Assembly: GCF_016592155.1 (NCBI RefSeq)
Contig: NZ_AP024237.1
Span: 3,100,001 to 3,164,000, forward strand
Source: Mycobacterium heckeshornense
GTDB taxonomy: Bacteria > Actinomycetota > Actinomycetes > Mycobacteriales > Mycobacteriaceae
Direction: 5' to 3'
Length of the DNA stretch: 64,000 nt
Shown here: positions 38,522 to 48,108 of the stretch, piece by piece
Position numbering within the stretch: the stretch's first letter is position 1
Layout of the letters: the number at the start of each line of letters is the position of its first letter
Notes under the pieces: model-generated
Databases searched by the model: none
Told to the model about the DNA's origin: nothing
What the model saw: the letters and a program-made list of their open reading frames with translations, nothing else
Program-made: the position numbers and the translations under genes

Positions 38522-39415
38522 TTGTGCATCGCCACACAGATTGCGGTTGTCGGTCCGGGTGCCGTCGGTGCGACGGTCGCGGCGTATTTGCACGCCGCCG
38601 GCCATCCGGTGTTGCTGTGCGGGCGCACCGCGCGCGACCGGATCGAAGTGCGGCCCGACGGTGCGGACCCGATCATCGTGCCCGGGCCGGTGCGCACCGA
38701 TCCGGACGAGATCACCGGCTGCGTCGACGTCGTCGTACTCGCCGTGAAAGCCACCCACAACGATGACGCCGGCGCCTGGCTTGCCCGGCTGTGCGACGAA
38801 CATACGGTTGTCGCCGTGCTGCAAAACGGCATTGAACACGTCGAGCAGGTGCAGCCGCACTGCCCGTCGTCGGCCGTGCTGCCCGGCATCGTCTGGTTCG
38901 GCGCCGAAACCCAGCCGGACGGCTGGGTGTGGTTACGCGGCGAACCCCGGCTGGTGCTGCCGTCCGGACCCGCCGCCGAGATGATCGCGGAGCTGCTGCG
39001 CGGCGCCGGTTGCCCGGTGGACTGCGACCCCGACTTCGTCACCGCGGCCTGGCGCAAGCTGCTGGTGAACGCGCTGGCGGGGCTGATGGTGCTGGCCGGG
39101 CGGCGATCGGGAATGTTTCACCGCGACGATGTCGCCGTCCTGTCCCGCCGCTACCTCGCCGAATGCCTGGCCGTCGCGCAGGCCGAAGGGGCGCGCCTGG
39201 ATGACGATGTCGCCGAGGAGATACTCGAGCTTTTCCGCCGCGCGCCCGTCGACATGGGCACCTCGATGCTGGCCGACCGGCAGGCCCGCCGGAAGCTGGA
39301 GTGGGACATCCGCAACGGCGTGATCGTCCGCAAGGCACGGGCACACGGACTGCCCACGCCGGTCAGCGACGTCGTGGTGCCCCTATTGGCCGCGGCCAGC
39401 GACGGACCCGGCTAG
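38522..39415 (+). CDS. Ketopantoate reductase family protein (Rv2573-like)
   Basis: A 297-residue NADPH-binding oxidoreductase of the ApbA/PanE family. The Rossmann motif is [22 protein letters not shown]; the substrate side includes [29 protein letters not shown], a catalytic Lys in [17 protein letters not shown] and the C-terminal [25 protein letters not shown]. It may serve pantothenate synthesis or reduce another 2-keto acid; mycobacteria also have a separate PanE, so the symbol is withheld. Starts with TTG at 38522; no ATG/GTG precedes the Rossmann motif in frame. Divergent from aspS across 66 bases. Confidence 0.9.
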   Translation: MCIATQIAVVGPGAVGATVAAYLHAAGHPVLLCGRTARDRIEVRPDGADPIIVPGPVRTDPDEITGCVDVVVLAVKATHNDDAGAWLARLCDEHTVVAVLQNGIEHVEQVQPHCPSSAVLPGIVWFGAETQPDGWVWLRGEPRLVLPSGPAAEMIAELLRGAGCPVDCDPDFVTAAWRKLLVNALAGLMVLAGRRSGMFHRDDVAVLSRRYLAECLAVAQAEGARLDDDVAEEILELFRRAPVDMGTSMLADRQARRKLEWDIRNGVIVRKARAHGLPTPVSDVVVPLLAAASDGPG

Positions 39416-39426
39416 TGTCTAGGGCC

Positions 39427-39990
39427 ATGTTTCCCTGCGAACGCGTCGACCTGAGCTTCATCGAGACCGCACCGTATCGGTTCCGCAACAGCGTCGAGCT
39501 CGCGATCACACCCGGCCAGCTGTTCGAGGTGCTCGGCGACCCGCAGTCGTGGCCGCAGTGGGCGACGGTGATCACCAAGGTGACGTGGACCAGTCCCGAG
39601 CCGCGCGGTGTGGGCGCCACCCGCATCGTCGAGATGCGCGGCGGCATCGTCGGCGACGAGGAGTTCCTCGCCTGGGAACCGTTCACCCGCATCGCCTTTC
39701 GGTTCAACAACTGCTCCACACCCGCGGTCGCGGCGTTCGCTGAGGAGTATCGCGTCGAGGCCATCCCGGGCGGGTGCCGGTTGACGTGGACCATGGCGCA
39801 AAAGCCCGCCGGCGTCGCCCGGCTGGCGATGTTCGCCGGCCGGCCACTGCTGAATCGGATGCTGCGGCGGTTCCTGGCCAACCTGCGCACCTACACCGAC
39901 ACCCGCTTTGGTGCCGCGCCGGTTTCGTCTCCGACAGACACCGGCGCCGACAGCCAGCCGCGGAGAAATGCAACGGAGAGCGCGCCATGA
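39427..39990 (+). CDS. SRPBCC (polyketide cyclase/lipid-binding fold) protein (Rv2574-like)
   Basis: A 187-residue protein with the helix-grip pattern: FRNSVELAITPGQLFEVLGDPQSWPQWATVITKVTW, then GVGATRIVEMRGG, EEFLAWEPFTRIAFRFN and a long C-terminal helix (PLLNRMLRRFLANLRTYTD). The family binds hydrophobic ligands. ATG at 39427 lies just after the ketopantoate-reductase stop, and its stop overlaps the next start (ATGA), so it belongs to a run of plus-strand genes. The last ~20 residues are Ser/Thr/Pro-rich. No ligand can be inferred. Confidence 0.87.
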   Translation: MFPCERVDLSFIETAPYRFRNSVELAITPGQLFEVLGDPQSWPQWATVITKVTWTSPEPRGVGATRIVEMRGGIVGDEEFLAWEPFTRIAFRFNNCSTPAVAAFAEEYRVEAIPGGCRLTWTMAQKPAGVARLAMFAGRPLLNRMLRRFLANLRTYTDTRFGAAPVSSPTDTGADSQPRRNATESAP

Positions 39991-40868
39991 CCTTCAACGA
40001 GGGTATGCAGATCGACACCAGCACCACGTCGACATCCGGCGGCGTCGGTGGGCGAATGATCGCGATCGGCGGTGGCCTCGGCGGGCTGGTGATCGCCGTG
40101 GTGGCGATGCTGCTCGGCGTCGATCCCGGCAACGTCTTGAGCCAGCAGCCGGTCAACACCCGTGAGAACACCGCCCCCGGTTTCGACTTGGCCAGGTGCC
40201 GGACCGGCGCCGACGCCAACAAATACGTCCAGTGCCGCGTGGTGGCCACCGGCAACTCCGTCGACGCGGTCTTCAGGCAGCTGCTTCCCGGCTATACCCG
40301 CCCGCATGTGCGGCTGTTCAGCGGCGCCGTGGACACCGGCTGCGGGCCGGCCACCAGCGAGGTCGGGCCGTTCTATTGCCCGGTCGATCAGACCGCCTAC
40401 TTCGACACCGATTTCTTCCAGGTGCTCAAGGACCAATTCGGTTCCAGCGGTGGGCCGTTGGCGCAGGAGTATGTGGTAGCGCACGAGTTCGGCCACCATG
40501 TGCAGGACCTGGCGGGGGTCTTGGGACGCGCCCAGCAGGGCGCCCAGGGCGCCGGTGGCAGCGGCGTGCGCACGGAGCTGCAAGCCGACTGCTACGCCGG
40601 CGTGTGGGCGCATTACGCGGCGACGATCCGTCAGGAAAGCACCGGGGTACCGTTCTTGCAGCCGCTTACCGACCAGGACATTCACGACGCGCTCTCGGCG
40701 GCCGCCGCCGTCGGCGACGACCGCATCCAGCGCCGGGCGACCGGGCGCACCAACCCGGAGTCGTGGACGCACGGGTCGTCCGCGCAGCGCCAGCACTGGT
40801 TCACCGTCGGCTATCAGACCGGTGACCCGAACAAGTGCGACACCTTCCACGCCGCCGACCTGGGCTAG
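39987..40868 (+). CDS. YpfJ-type neutral zinc metallopeptidase, membrane-anchored
   Basis: A 293-residue protein with one N-terminal transmembrane helix (GGGLGGLVIAVVAMLLGV), then the YpfJ domain: VHEFGHH zinc site in EYVVAHEFGHHVQDLAGVLGRAQ, third ligand in ELQADCYAGVWAHYA, and IQRRATGRTNPESWTHGSSAQRQHWFTVGY. Catalytic domain faces outward. The start is ATG at 39987 overlapping the SRPBCC gene stop. Matches Rv2575 by recalled order. Substrate unknown. Confidence 0.92.
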   Translation: MTFNEGMQIDTSTTSTSGGVGGRMIAIGGGLGGLVIAVVAMLLGVDPGNVLSQQPVNTRENTAPGFDLARCRTGADANKYVQCRVVATGNSVDAVFRQLLPGYTRPHVRLFSGAVDTGCGPATSEVGPFYCPVDQTAYFDTDFFQVLKDQFGSSGGPLAQEYVVAHEFGHHVQDLAGVLGRAQQGAQGAGGSGVRTELQADCYAGVWAHYAATIRQESTGVPFLQPLTDQDIHDALSAAAAVGDDRIQRRATGRTNPESWTHGSSAQRQHWFTVGYQTGDPNKCDTFHAADLG

Positions 40869-40881
40869 GGCCGGTAGAACG

Positions 40882-41892
40882 CTAGAACAGCGTCGGCTGC
40901 GGTGCCGCGGCGGCCGGTGCGGCGGGGGTTTCCGCGCCCGCCCGCTGCCCCCCGGCCAGACCGTAGCGGGCAAGCAGCGGGGCCACCCGCCCGTGCAGTG
41001 CGTCGCGGTACCACGGCGGCAGATAAGCTGCGCGCCCGTACAACTCGCGATACCGCGCGACCAGCTCGGGATGTGACCGCGCCAGCCACGACATGAACCA
41101 GCCGCGGGTCGACCCCCGCAGATGGAGCCCCAACACCGTGGCACCCGTCGCACCGGCGGCGGCGATCTCGCGCACCAAAGCCTCAAGGTGTTCGGTGGAA
41201 TCGGTCAGATACGGCAGCACCGGCGCCACCATGACGTGGCAGTCCAGACCGGCGTCGCGGACCGCGGTGATCAACCCCAGCCGGGCCTGCGGAGTCGGCG
41301 TGCCAGGTTCGACGTCTCGGTGCAGCGCGGGATCGATTACCGCCAGTGACACCGCGACACCGACCGGCACCTGTGCGGCGGCCCGGGCGATCAGCGGCAG
41401 GTCGCGGCGCAGCAGCGTGCCCTTGGTGAGGATCGACAGCGGGGTGCCCGATTCGGCCAGCGCGCCGATGATGCCCGGCATCAACGCGTAGCGGCCCTCG
41501 GCACGCTGGTACGGGTCGGTGTTGGTGCCCAGCGCCACCTTCTCGCGGCGCCACGATCGACGACGCAGCTCCCCGCGCAGCACCTCGACGACGTTGGTCT
41601 TGACGATGATTTGGGTGTCGAAGTCGTTGCCGCAGTCCAGATCGAGGTATTCATGGGTGGGCCGGGCGAAACAGTACCGGCAGGCATGGGAGCAACCGCG
41701 ATAACCGTTGACGGTGTATCGAAAGGGCAGCATCGAGGCGTCGGGAACCTTGTTGAGCGCGGACTTGCACAGCACTTCGTGAAAGGTGATGCCATCGAAT
41801 TGCGGGGTGCGCACGCTGCGGACGAATCCGATGCGCTCCAGGCCGGGCAGGGCGCCGTCGTCGACGTCGATGCCCTGCGTGTCCCAACGCAT
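40882..41892 (-). CDS. Radical SAM protein (SPL-like, Rv2578c)
   Basis: A 336-residue Rv2578c-type radical SAM enzyme. The cluster motif is CSHACRYCF (Cx3Cx2C) in YTVNGYRGCSHACRYCFARPTHEYL, with an upstream CKSALNKV and PFRYTVN. The remaining TIM-barrel segments include LGTNTDPYQRAEGRY, ILTKGTLLRRDLPLI and VAVSLAVID. The fold resembles spore photoproduct lyase but activity is unknown. The C-terminal 25 residues are Ala/Pro-rich. Convergent with the YpfJ gene with a 13-base gap. Confidence 0.9.
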   Translation of the reverse strand: MRWDTQGIDVDDGALPGLERIGFVRSVRTPQFDGITFHEVLCKSALNKVPDASMLPFRYTVNGYRGCSHACRYCFARPTHEYLDLDCGNDFDTQIIVKTNVVEVLRGELRRRSWRREKVALGTNTDPYQRAEGRYALMPGIIGALAESGTPLSILTKGTLLRRDLPLIARAAAQVPVGVAVSLAVIDPALHRDVEPGTPTPQARLGLITAVRDAGLDCHVMVAPVLPYLTDSTEHLEALVREIAAAGATGATVLGLHLRGSTRGWFMSWLARSHPELVARYRELYGRAAYLPPWYRDALHGRVAPLLARYGLAGGQRAGAETPAAPAAAAPQPTLF

Positions 41893-41944
41893 GTCCTAAT
41901 TCGAACTCTTGTTCGAGATAAAGTCAAGCGCGAACGGGCACCGC

Positions 41945-42826
41945 TCACACCCCGGCGAGCAACTCCTGCAGCCTGGCCCGGCCCTCGTCGTCGAGCGGCA
42001 GCAGCGGCCGCCGCGGATCACCCACGCCGGCGCCGAGCAAGTCCAATCCCGCCTTGACCGTGGTGGCCAGCCCGCCCGCCACGATGAACTCCAGCAGCGG
42101 CTTGAGCATCTCGTATCGCTTGTGCGCCTTGGCCATATCGCCTGCGCGCACCGCGTCGTACAACTCGATGCACGGTTGCGGACGCAAACACGGTGCCGCG
42201 GTGCACCATCCGGCGGCTCCGGCTTTCAGGGCGTCGAGCACCAGCGGGTTGCTGCCGTTGTAGAAGGGCAGGCGGCCACCGCTGAGCTCGGCGATGCGCT
42301 GCATTCGCGACAGGTCGCCGGTGGACTCCTTGACCATGGCCAGGTTGTCAATGGTCTCGAACATCCGGACCAGCAGCTCGGGCTTCATGTCGATCCCGCT
42401 GGTGGCGGGGTTGTTGTACGCCATGATCGGAATCCCGATCGCCTCGCCGACACTGCGGTAGTGCTCGACGATTTCGCGCTCGGTGAGCTTCCAGTAGGAC
42501 ACCGGCAGGACCATCACCGCATCAGCGCCGGCTTTCTGGGCGTACTGGGCGCGCCGAATTGTCTTGGCAGTAGTCAGATCTGACACACCGACGACGACCG
42601 GCACCCGGCCGCCGACGGCGGCGATCGTGGTGTCGACGACGGTGTCGAACTCGTTCTCGTCGAGATAGGCCAGCTCACCGGTGCTGCCCAGCGGTGCGAT
42701 CGCGTGAACGCCGGCACCCACCAGCCGATCCACCAGTGCGCTCAGCGCCGCGGTGTCGATGGTGGCGCCCGAATCGGTGCCGAACGGGGTCACCGGATAG
42801 GCGATGATGCCGTGGATTTTGGGCAC
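41945..42826 (-). CDS. Dihydrodipicolinate synthase/N-acetylneuraminate lyase family aldolase
   Basis: A 293-residue TIM-barrel class I aldolase. The family's GSTGE appears as APLGSTGELAYLDENEF, the catalytic Tyr in IPIMAYNNPATSG and Schiff-base Lys in NLAMVKESTGDLSRM. It is probably not the lysine-pathway DapA, given its location next to a class II aldolase and a regulator; relatives cleave or condense pyruvate with aldehydes or sugar acids. It lies ten bases downstream of the class II aldolase gene, same strand, and is absent from this place in M. tuberculosis as I recall it. Confidence 0.88.
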   Translation of the reverse strand: MPKIHGIIAYPVTPFGTDSGATIDTAALSALVDRLVGAGVHAIAPLGSTGELAYLDENEFDTVVDTTIAAVGGRVPVVVGVSDLTTAKTIRRAQYAQKAGADAVMVLPVSYWKLTEREIVEHYRSVGEAIGIPIMAYNNPATSGIDMKPELLVRMFETIDNLAMVKESTGDLSRMQRIAELSGGRLPFYNGSNPLVLDALKAGAAGWCTAAPCLRPQPCIELYDAVRAGDMAKAHKRYEMLKPLLEFIVAGGLATTVKAGLDLLGAGVGDPRRPLLPLDDEGRARLQELLAGV

Positions 42827-42836
42827 TGTGGGCTCC

Positions 42837-43622
42837 TCAGCTGGTCAAAACGTCGGGGTGTCGGAGCAGCGTGCGTCGCGCATAGTAGGCGAAGTTCGCC
42901 CGGCTGCGCTCGGGTCGCAGGGTCCAATCATGGGCCTCGCGCGCCAGTTTTTCCGGAAGCTCCTTGATCGTGCCGGCTGCCATGGCCGCCAGCTGCAGCT
43001 TGGCCGCGCGTTCGATGAGCATCGCCAGCGAGCAGGCCTCTTCGATGCTGGCACCGGCAACCACCTGACCGTGGTGCGCGAGCAGGACCGCCTTCTTGTC
43101 ACCGAGGGCCGCACTGATGATCTCCCCCTCCTCGTTGCCCACCGGAACGCCCGGCCAATCGGCCAGAAACGCGCAGTCGCCGTAGAGCGGCGTGGTGTCC
43201 ATCTGCGACACGACCAGCGGGACCTCGAGCATCGACAGCGCCGCGCAGTGGAACGCGTGCGTGTGCACGATGCAGGCCACGTCGGGCCGCGCGCGGTAGA
43301 TCCAGCTGTGAAAGCGGTTGGCGGGATTGGCCATTCCCTCGCCGTCGAGCACGTTGAGGTCCTCGTCGACGAGCAGCAGATTAGCGTCGGTGATCTCGTC
43401 GAATCCCAGCCCCAGCGGCTGGGTGTAATAGGTGCCGGGCTGCTCGGCCCGCGCGGTGATCTGCCCGGCCAGACCCGAATCGTGGCCGGCGTCGAACAAT
43501 GCGCGACAGGTCAGTGCCAGCTTCTGGCGGGCAGTCAATCCCGACTCCCCGACGGTGGCGGCCAGGCGCTCCTGAGCGCGGCGCATCAGCTCGGCTTTGG
43601 AGTCGGTGAACGTGGTTGCCAT
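42837..43622 (-). CDS. Class II aldolase/adducin-family protein
   Basis: A 261-residue zinc-dependent aldolase-like protein: ARQKLALTCRALFDAGHDSGLAGQITARA at the N-terminus, GEGMANPANRFHSWIYRARPDVACIVHTHAFHCAALS with the zinc His pair, and AVLLAHHGQVVAGASIEEACSLAMLIERAAKLQ. Members act on sugar phosphates or decarboxylate hydroxy acids. ATG at 43622 is preferred over the frame opening at 43775, which runs through the divergent regulator's promoter. It probably shares a promoter with the DHDPS-like gene and is controlled by the adjacent XRE-cupin regulator. Confidence 0.9.
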   Translation of the reverse strand: MATTFTDSKAELMRRAQERLAATVGESGLTARQKLALTCRALFDAGHDSGLAGQITARAEQPGTYYTQPLGLGFDEITDANLLLVDEDLNVLDGEGMANPANRFHSWIYRARPDVACIVHTHAFHCAALSMLEVPLVVSQMDTTPLYGDCAFLADWPGVPVGNEEGEIISAALGDKKAVLLAHHGQVVAGASIEEACSLAMLIERAAKLQLAAMAAGTIKELPEKLAREAHDWTLRPERSRANFAYYARRTLLRHPDVLTS

Positions 43623-43649
43623 CGTCGGCTCCCCTGGATCGCCCGGGTC

Positions 43650-43685
43650 ATGACACTGTGGCCACCATAGGAAACTTTGTGTCAT
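43650..43685. promoter_or_regulatory. Candidate operator between divergent aldolase and regulator genes
   Basis: Inverted 7-base arms ATGACAC (43650-43656) and GTGTCAT (43679-43685) flank a 22-base centre holding a minus-strand -10-like TATGGT. The right arm ends directly before the regulator's ATG. A likely binding site for the XRE-cupin protein on both promoters. Confidence 0.5.
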
Positions 43686-43686
43686 C

Positions 43687-44223
43687 ATGCAAACCATGAC
43701 AGCACTGGTGCGTGCGGTCCGCCGACAGCGCGGCCTCACTCTGGAGGGCCTCGCCGGGCGAACCGGCTTGACCAAGAGCTACCTGTCGAAGATCGAGCGC
43801 CAGCAGAGCACACCGTCGATCGCGGTGGCCCTCAAGGTTGCCCGGGCACTCGACGTCGATGTCGCGCAGCTATTCTCCGACCGGCCCGCCGACGAGAAGA
43901 TCACCGTCGACCGCGCCGGCGACCGCGAGCACTCACCCGAGCGCTATGTCGCGCTGGCGCCCGGCGTTTTGGGAAAGGCCATGTCGCCCTTCGTGATTAG
44001 GCCGACCGGAACGTGCAGTGACGACCCACACCCAACGCACGCCGGTCAAGAGTTCGTGTTCGTACACGCCGGCAGGGTCGAATTGGACTACGGGGACCGA
44101 ACCATCGAGCTCACGGCCGGTGACAGCGCCTACTTCGACGCGTCGGTGAGCCACACTTTCCGGGGGGTCGGCACCGCCGCGGCCGAAATCGTGGTGGTGG
44201 CGCACCACGAACCGCCACGCTGA
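43687..44223 (+). CDS. XRE-family regulator with cupin domain
   Basis: A 178-residue transcription factor. The N-terminal helix-turn-helix (LVRAVRRQRGLTLEGLAGRTGLTKSYLSKIERQQSTPSIAVALKVARAL) is followed by a C-terminal cupin sensor (HAGQEFVFVHAGRVELDYGDRTIELTAGDSAYFDASVSHTF). Such proteins usually repress or activate a neighbouring catabolic operon in response to a small metabolite. ATG at 43687 has no ribosome site and sits at a predicted transcription start, so the message may be leaderless; an ATG at 43696 is also possible. Divergent from the aldolase genes. Confidence 0.9.
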   Translation: MQTMTALVRAVRRQRGLTLEGLAGRTGLTKSYLSKIERQQSTPSIAVALKVARALDVDVAQLFSDRPADEKITVDRAGDREHSPERYVALAPGVLGKAMSPFVIRPTGTCSDDPHPTHAGQEFVFVHAGRVELDYGDRTIELTAGDSAYFDASVSHTFRGVGTAAAEIVVVAHHEPPR

Positions 44224-44290
44224 GTCGCCACCCGACAGCTGTTTACCGGCGGGTATGTGCGCCGTCGCCGCGGTCAGGTATGAAGCAAGG

Positions 44291-45883
44291 GTGAGCGAAG
44301 ACCCAGAGCGGCCCGCCGGTAATGCCACGCGACAGCCGGGCATCAGCCGCCGGACATTGTTGACGACGGGCGCAGCGTCGGCGGTGGTCGGCGCGGGCGT
44401 CGGGGTGGGCGGCGCGGTCCTGGCGCGGTCTCGTCCGCCCGGGCCCGCCCTGTGGCAGCGGCCCGACCGCGCCGGTGCACCGCCGGTGCGCGGTCTGCAT
44501 TTGCAATTCGGTCAAAACGCGTCCACCGAAGTCGTGGTGTCGTGGCATAGCACCGACGCCGTGCGCAATCCGCGGGTCATGGTGGGCGAGCCCGGATCCG
44601 GCTTCGGCCGTACCGTAGCAGCCGAGACCCGCACCTACCGGGACGCCAAGTCCAACACCGAGGTTCGCGTCAATCACGCGGTGCTGGACAACCTGACCCC
44701 GGACACCGACTATGTCTACGCCGCCGTACACGACGGCGCCAGCCCCGAGCTTGGAACGGCTCGCACCGCACCGTTGGGGCGAAAGCCATTGCGTTTCACA
44801 AGCTTCGGCGACCAGGCCACGCCGACGCTAGGCAGGCTGGTCGGCACCATGTATGCCAGCGACAACCTCGGGTCACCGGCCGCCGGTGATATCACCGCCG
44901 CTGTCGAACGGATCGGCCCGCTGTTCAATCTGGTCAACGGGGACCTGTGCTATGCCAACCTGGCTCGCGACCGGGTCCGCACCTGGTCGGACTGGTTCGA
45001 CAACAACACCCGCTCGGCACGCCATCGACCGTGGATGCCGGCGGCGGGCAACCACGAAAACGAACTCGGCAACGGGCCGGTCGGCTACGCGGCCTACCAA
45101 ACGTACTTCGCGCTGCCCGATTCGGGATCGGACCCGCAATTTCGCGGCCTGTGGTACTCGTTCACCGCCGGCCCGGTGCGGGTGATCAGCCTCAACAACG
45201 ACGACGTCTGCTTCCAGGACGGCGGCAACTTCTATGTCCACGGCTACTCGGGGGGTGCGCAAAAACGTTGGCTTGAAGCCGAACTGGGCAATGCGCGGCG
45301 CGACCCCGGGATCGACTGGATCGTGGTGTGCATGCATCAGACCGCGATCTCGACCACCGACCGCACCAACGGGGCCGACCTGGGCATCCGCCAGGAATGG
45401 CTGCCGCTGTTCGACCGCTACCAGGTCGATTTGGTGGTCTGCGGACATGAACACCACTACGAACGCTCACACCCCGTCCGCGGCGTGCTGGGCGGCGATA
45501 CCAGGACACCCATACCCGTCGATACCCGCACCGACGTCATCGACACCACCCGGGGAACCGTGCACGTCGTCATCGGTGGGGGCGGCACGTCGGCGCCGTC
45601 GAACAGCCTGTTCTTCGACCAGCCGCGGTGCCGGGTACTGACCGGTGTCGGCGGGTTCGACCCCGCGATCGGCCGCAAGGCGCCGAGTTACCTGACCGAG
45701 GACGCGCCGTGGTCGGCGTTTCGCGACCGGGACAATCCGTATGGCTTTGCCGCCTTCGAGGTCGACCCCGGTGCGCCGGGCGGCAATACCTCGATCAAGG
45801 CCACCCATTACGCGGTGGCCGGACCCGCCGGTGCGCTGGTCGTCGTCGACCAGTTCACCCTGACCCGGCCGCGCGGCGGTTGA
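44291..45883 (+). CDS. Purple acid phosphatase-like metallophosphoesterase, Tat-exported (Rv2577-like)
   Basis: A 530-residue secreted phosphatase. Signal: GISRRTLLTTGAASAVVGAGVGVGGAVLA (twin-arginine RR). An Fn3-like N-terminal domain (LHLQFGQNASTEVVVSWHSTD) precedes the metallophosphoesterase core: FTSFGDQ, NGDLCYANL, PAAGNHENELG, VVCMHQTA and VCGHEHHYERSHP, which together give the two-metal Asp/Asn/His set. GTG at 44291 has an AAGCAAGG ribosome-site-like sequence. In M. tuberculosis the homologue lies before Rv2578c on the other side, so gene order has shifted here. Confidence 0.93.
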   Translation: MSEDPERPAGNATRQPGISRRTLLTTGAASAVVGAGVGVGGAVLARSRPPGPALWQRPDRAGAPPVRGLHLQFGQNASTEVVVSWHSTDAVRNPRVMVGEPGSGFGRTVAAETRTYRDAKSNTEVRVNHAVLDNLTPDTDYVYAAVHDGASPELGTARTAPLGRKPLRFTSFGDQATPTLGRLVGTMYASDNLGSPAAGDITAAVERIGPLFNLVNGDLCYANLARDRVRTWSDWFDNNTRSARHRPWMPAAGNHENELGNGPVGYAAYQTYFALPDSGSDPQFRGLWYSFTAGPVRVISLNNDDVCFQDGGNFYVHGYSGGAQKRWLEAELGNARRDPGIDWIVVCMHQTAISTTDRTNGADLGIRQEWLPLFDRYQVDLVVCGHEHHYERSHPVRGVLGGDTRTPIPVDTRTDVIDTTRGTVHVVIGGGGTSAPSNSLFFDQPRCRVLTGVGGFDPAIGRKAPSYLTEDAPWSAFRDRDNPYGFAAFEVDPGAPGGNTSIKATHYAVAGPAGALVVVDQFTLTRPRGG

Positions 45884-45909
45884 TTGGTTTTCACCTTCGC
45901 CTGCATCCC

Positions 45910-45927
45910 GCGCTTCTCGAGAAGCGC
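45910..45927. terminator. Palindrome between convergent phosphatase and hisS genes
   Basis: GCGCTTCTCGAGAAGCGC is an 18-bp perfect palindrome 26 bases after the phosphatase stop. A second inverted pair, GCATCT/AGATGC, lies near 46040-46060. No T tract follows, which is normal for mycobacterial terminators. The rest of the 190-base gap has no convincing gene. Confidence 0.5.
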
Positions 45928-46073
45928 CATGCGTCGTTAAGAGCAACACCGCTCCCACATCTTCGACGCGATGTCGACGTCGTCGTGGAAGTGGTTGGCA
46001 GACAGGACTAGGTCACGGCCGGTCGAACCATCGAGGCATGCATCTAGCCCAGACAGATGCGGCTGTGCCGTAA

Positions 46074-47336
46074 CTAGGAGTTCAGCCGCGAAATTACTTC
46101 GGAAACAACGGAATCGATGGGCACTGCCTGCTGCTCACCGGTCGCCAGGTCCTTTACCCCGACGGTGCCCGACTCGATATCGCGGTCGCCGGCGACCAGC
46201 GCGAAGCGTGCGCCGGAACGGTCCGCCGCGCGCATCGCACCCTTGAGGCCGCGATCGCCGTACGCCAGATCAACCCGCAGCCCACCGGCCCGCAATTGTG
46301 CGGCCACCACCGCCAACCGAAGCTTGGCCTGATCGCTTAACGGCACCCCGAACACGTCGCATCGGCCGGCCTCCCCGACCGTCTTGCCCTCGGCGTGCAG
46401 GGCCAGCAGTGTACGGTCCACGCCCAGCCCGAACCCGATGCCGGACAGGTCGGCTCCGCCGAGTTGGCGCATCAGGCCGTCGTAGCGGCCGCCGCCGCCC
46501 ATGCCGGACTGCGCGCCCAACCCGTCATGCACGAACTCGAACGCGGTCTTGGTGTAGTAGTCCAGGCCGCGCACCATGCGCGGGTTGATGACATATCGCA
46601 CGCCGAGCGCGTCCAGGTGGGCCAGCACGGTGTCGAAGTGCTGCTTGGCGACGTCGGAGAGGTGGTCGAGCATCACCGGTGCACCGGCCGTCATCGCCTT
46701 GATCTCGGGACGCTTGTCGTCGAGCACCCGCATCGGGTTGAGCTCGGCACGCCTGCGGGTTTCCTCATCCAAATTGAGCTGAAATAGGAAGTCCTGCAAC
46801 AACTCTCGGTATTGGGGACGACATGTGTCGTCGCCCAGCGAAGTGATTTCGAGCCTGAAGTCCCGTAAGCCGAGCGCACGAAACGCCGCGTCGGCCACCG
46901 CGATCACCTCGGCGTCCAACGCGGGATCGTCGACCCCGATCGCCTCCACCCCGACTTGCTGCAGCTGGCGGTAGCGGCCCGCCTGCGGACGTTCGTAGCG
47001 GAAGAACGGGCCCGCGTAGCACAGTTTGACCGGCAGGGGCCCGCGGTCGAGACCATGCTCGATCACCGCGCGAACCACACCGGCCGTGCCCTCGGGGCGC
47101 AGGGTGACCGACCGGTCACCGCGGTCGGTGAACGTGTACATCTCCTTGGACACCACGTCGGTGGACTCGCCGACCCCACGGGCGAACAGCGCGGTGTCTT
47201 CGAAGATCGGCAACTCGATATCGCGGTAGCCGGCACGGCGGGCGGCGTCGAGCAGGCCGTCGCGGACCGCGACGAATCCCGCCGACTCCGGTGGAATGTA
47301 GTCCGGTACACCCTTGGGTGCCGAGAATCGGCTCAC
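46074..47336 (-). CDS. hisS: Histidyl-tRNA synthetase
   Basis: A 420-residue class II synthetase. It starts [21 protein letters not shown]; motif 2 is [24 protein letters not shown], the histidine signature [13 protein letters not shown] is present, motif 3 is [15 protein letters not shown], and the C-terminal anticodon domain is [37 protein letters not shown]. Full length, as in other mycobacteria. The ATG overlaps the stop of the upstream glyoxalase-II-like gene by four bases, indicating translational coupling. Confidence 0.97.
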   Translation of the reverse strand: MSRFSAPKGVPDYIPPESAGFVAVRDGLLDAARRAGYRDIELPIFEDTALFARGVGESTDVVSKEMYTFTDRGDRSVTLRPEGTAGVVRAVIEHGLDRGPLPVKLCYAGPFFRYERPQAGRYRQLQQVGVEAIGVDDPALDAEVIAVADAAFRALGLRDFRLEITSLGDDTCRPQYRELLQDFLFQLNLDEETRRRAELNPMRVLDDKRPEIKAMTAGAPVMLDHLSDVAKQHFDTVLAHLDALGVRYVINPRMVRGLDYYTKTAFEFVHDGLGAQSGMGGGGRYDGLMRQLGGADLSGIGFGLGVDRTLLALHAEGKTVGEAGRCDVFGVPLSDQAKLRLAVVAAQLRAGGLRVDLAYGDRGLKGAMRAADRSGARFALVAGDRDIESGTVGVKDLATGEQQAVPIDSVVSEVISRLNS

Positions 47337-47998
47337 GGGCTAAGGCCTTCGAGGAATGGGTTGTATCGTCGCTCGGCGCCGATCGTGGTCTTGGGGCCGT
47401 GCCCCGGCAGCACCACGGTGTTGTCGTCGAGCACCAAAAGCTTGTCAACAATCGAGCTCAGCAGGTCACGGCCGCTGCCACCGAACAGGTCGGTGCGGCC
47501 CACCGAGCGCTCGAACAGCGTGTCGCCGGTGAACACCACGTCGGAGCCGTCGCCGCCGAGCCGGAAAACGACTGATCCGCGGGTGTGGCCGGGTGTGTGG
47601 TCGACGGTCACGGTGATGTCGGCCAGGTCGAGCTTGTCGCCATCGCGGTCGAGTTCGACGACCTGTTTGGGTTCGCGGAACATCGCGCGCAGCAGCAGCT
47701 GGCCCAGCCGCGGCCCGAAACCCCTGATCGGGTCGGTCAGCATGAAACGGTCCTCGGGGTGGATGTAGGCGGGGCAGCCGAACGTGTCGGACACCTTCTG
47801 CGCCGACCAGATGTGGTCGATATGACCGTGGGTGAGCAGGACGGCCGCCGGGGTCAGCCGGTTTTCGTCGAGGATCCGTCGCAGCGGGGCAAAAGCACGC
47901 TGGCCGGGGTCGATGATGATGGCGTCCGCTCCCGGTCGCGGTGCCACCACGTAGCAGTTGCACTGCAGCAGTCCAGCGGGAAATCCGGTGATCAGCAC
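47333..47998 (-). CDS. Metallo-beta-lactamase-fold hydrolase, glyoxalase II-like (Rv2581c)
   Basis: A 221-residue hydrolase with the metal-site motif [12 protein letters not shown] (HxHxDH), [27 protein letters not shown] and [10 protein letters not shown]. Proteins of this type hydrolyse S-D-lactoylglutathione-like or other thioesters; mycobacteria lack glutathione, so the true thioester is probably mycothiol-linked or other (inference). The GTG at 47998 begins the conserved [18 protein letters not shown]; the longer frame to 48064 has no family similarity. Overlaps hisS downstream. Confidence 0.92.
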   Translation of the reverse strand: MLITGFPAGLLQCNCYVVAPRPGADAIIIDPGQRAFAPLRRILDENRLTPAAVLLTHGHIDHIWSAQKVSDTFGCPAYIHPEDRFMLTDPIRGFGPRLGQLLLRAMFREPKQVVELDRDGDKLDLADITVTVDHTPGHTRGSVVFRLGGDGSDVVFTGDTLFERSVGRTDLFGGSGRDLLSSIVDKLLVLDDNTVVLPGHGPKTTIGAERRYNPFLEGLSP

Positions 47999-48108
47999 GG
48001 TCCCCAGTGTCCCATCTGCCGCCGCCGCCGGGTGGTGCGACCCGCATTCACCGGTGACTGGCACACTCTGTCCAGACGCGAGGCAACAACGATGGAGGGG
48101 TAGCGGCG

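Noticed and set aside
38456-38860. N-terminal extension of aspS
   Set aside because: It lies antisense to the ketopantoate-reductase gene; GTG 38455 has a good ribosome site and the known N-terminus.
45937-46073. Minus-strand frame ending ...LVLSANHFHDDVDIASKMWERCCS before hisS
   Set aside because: It looks protein-like and might be a gene remnant, but it has no start codon outside hisS antisense and I recognise no family.
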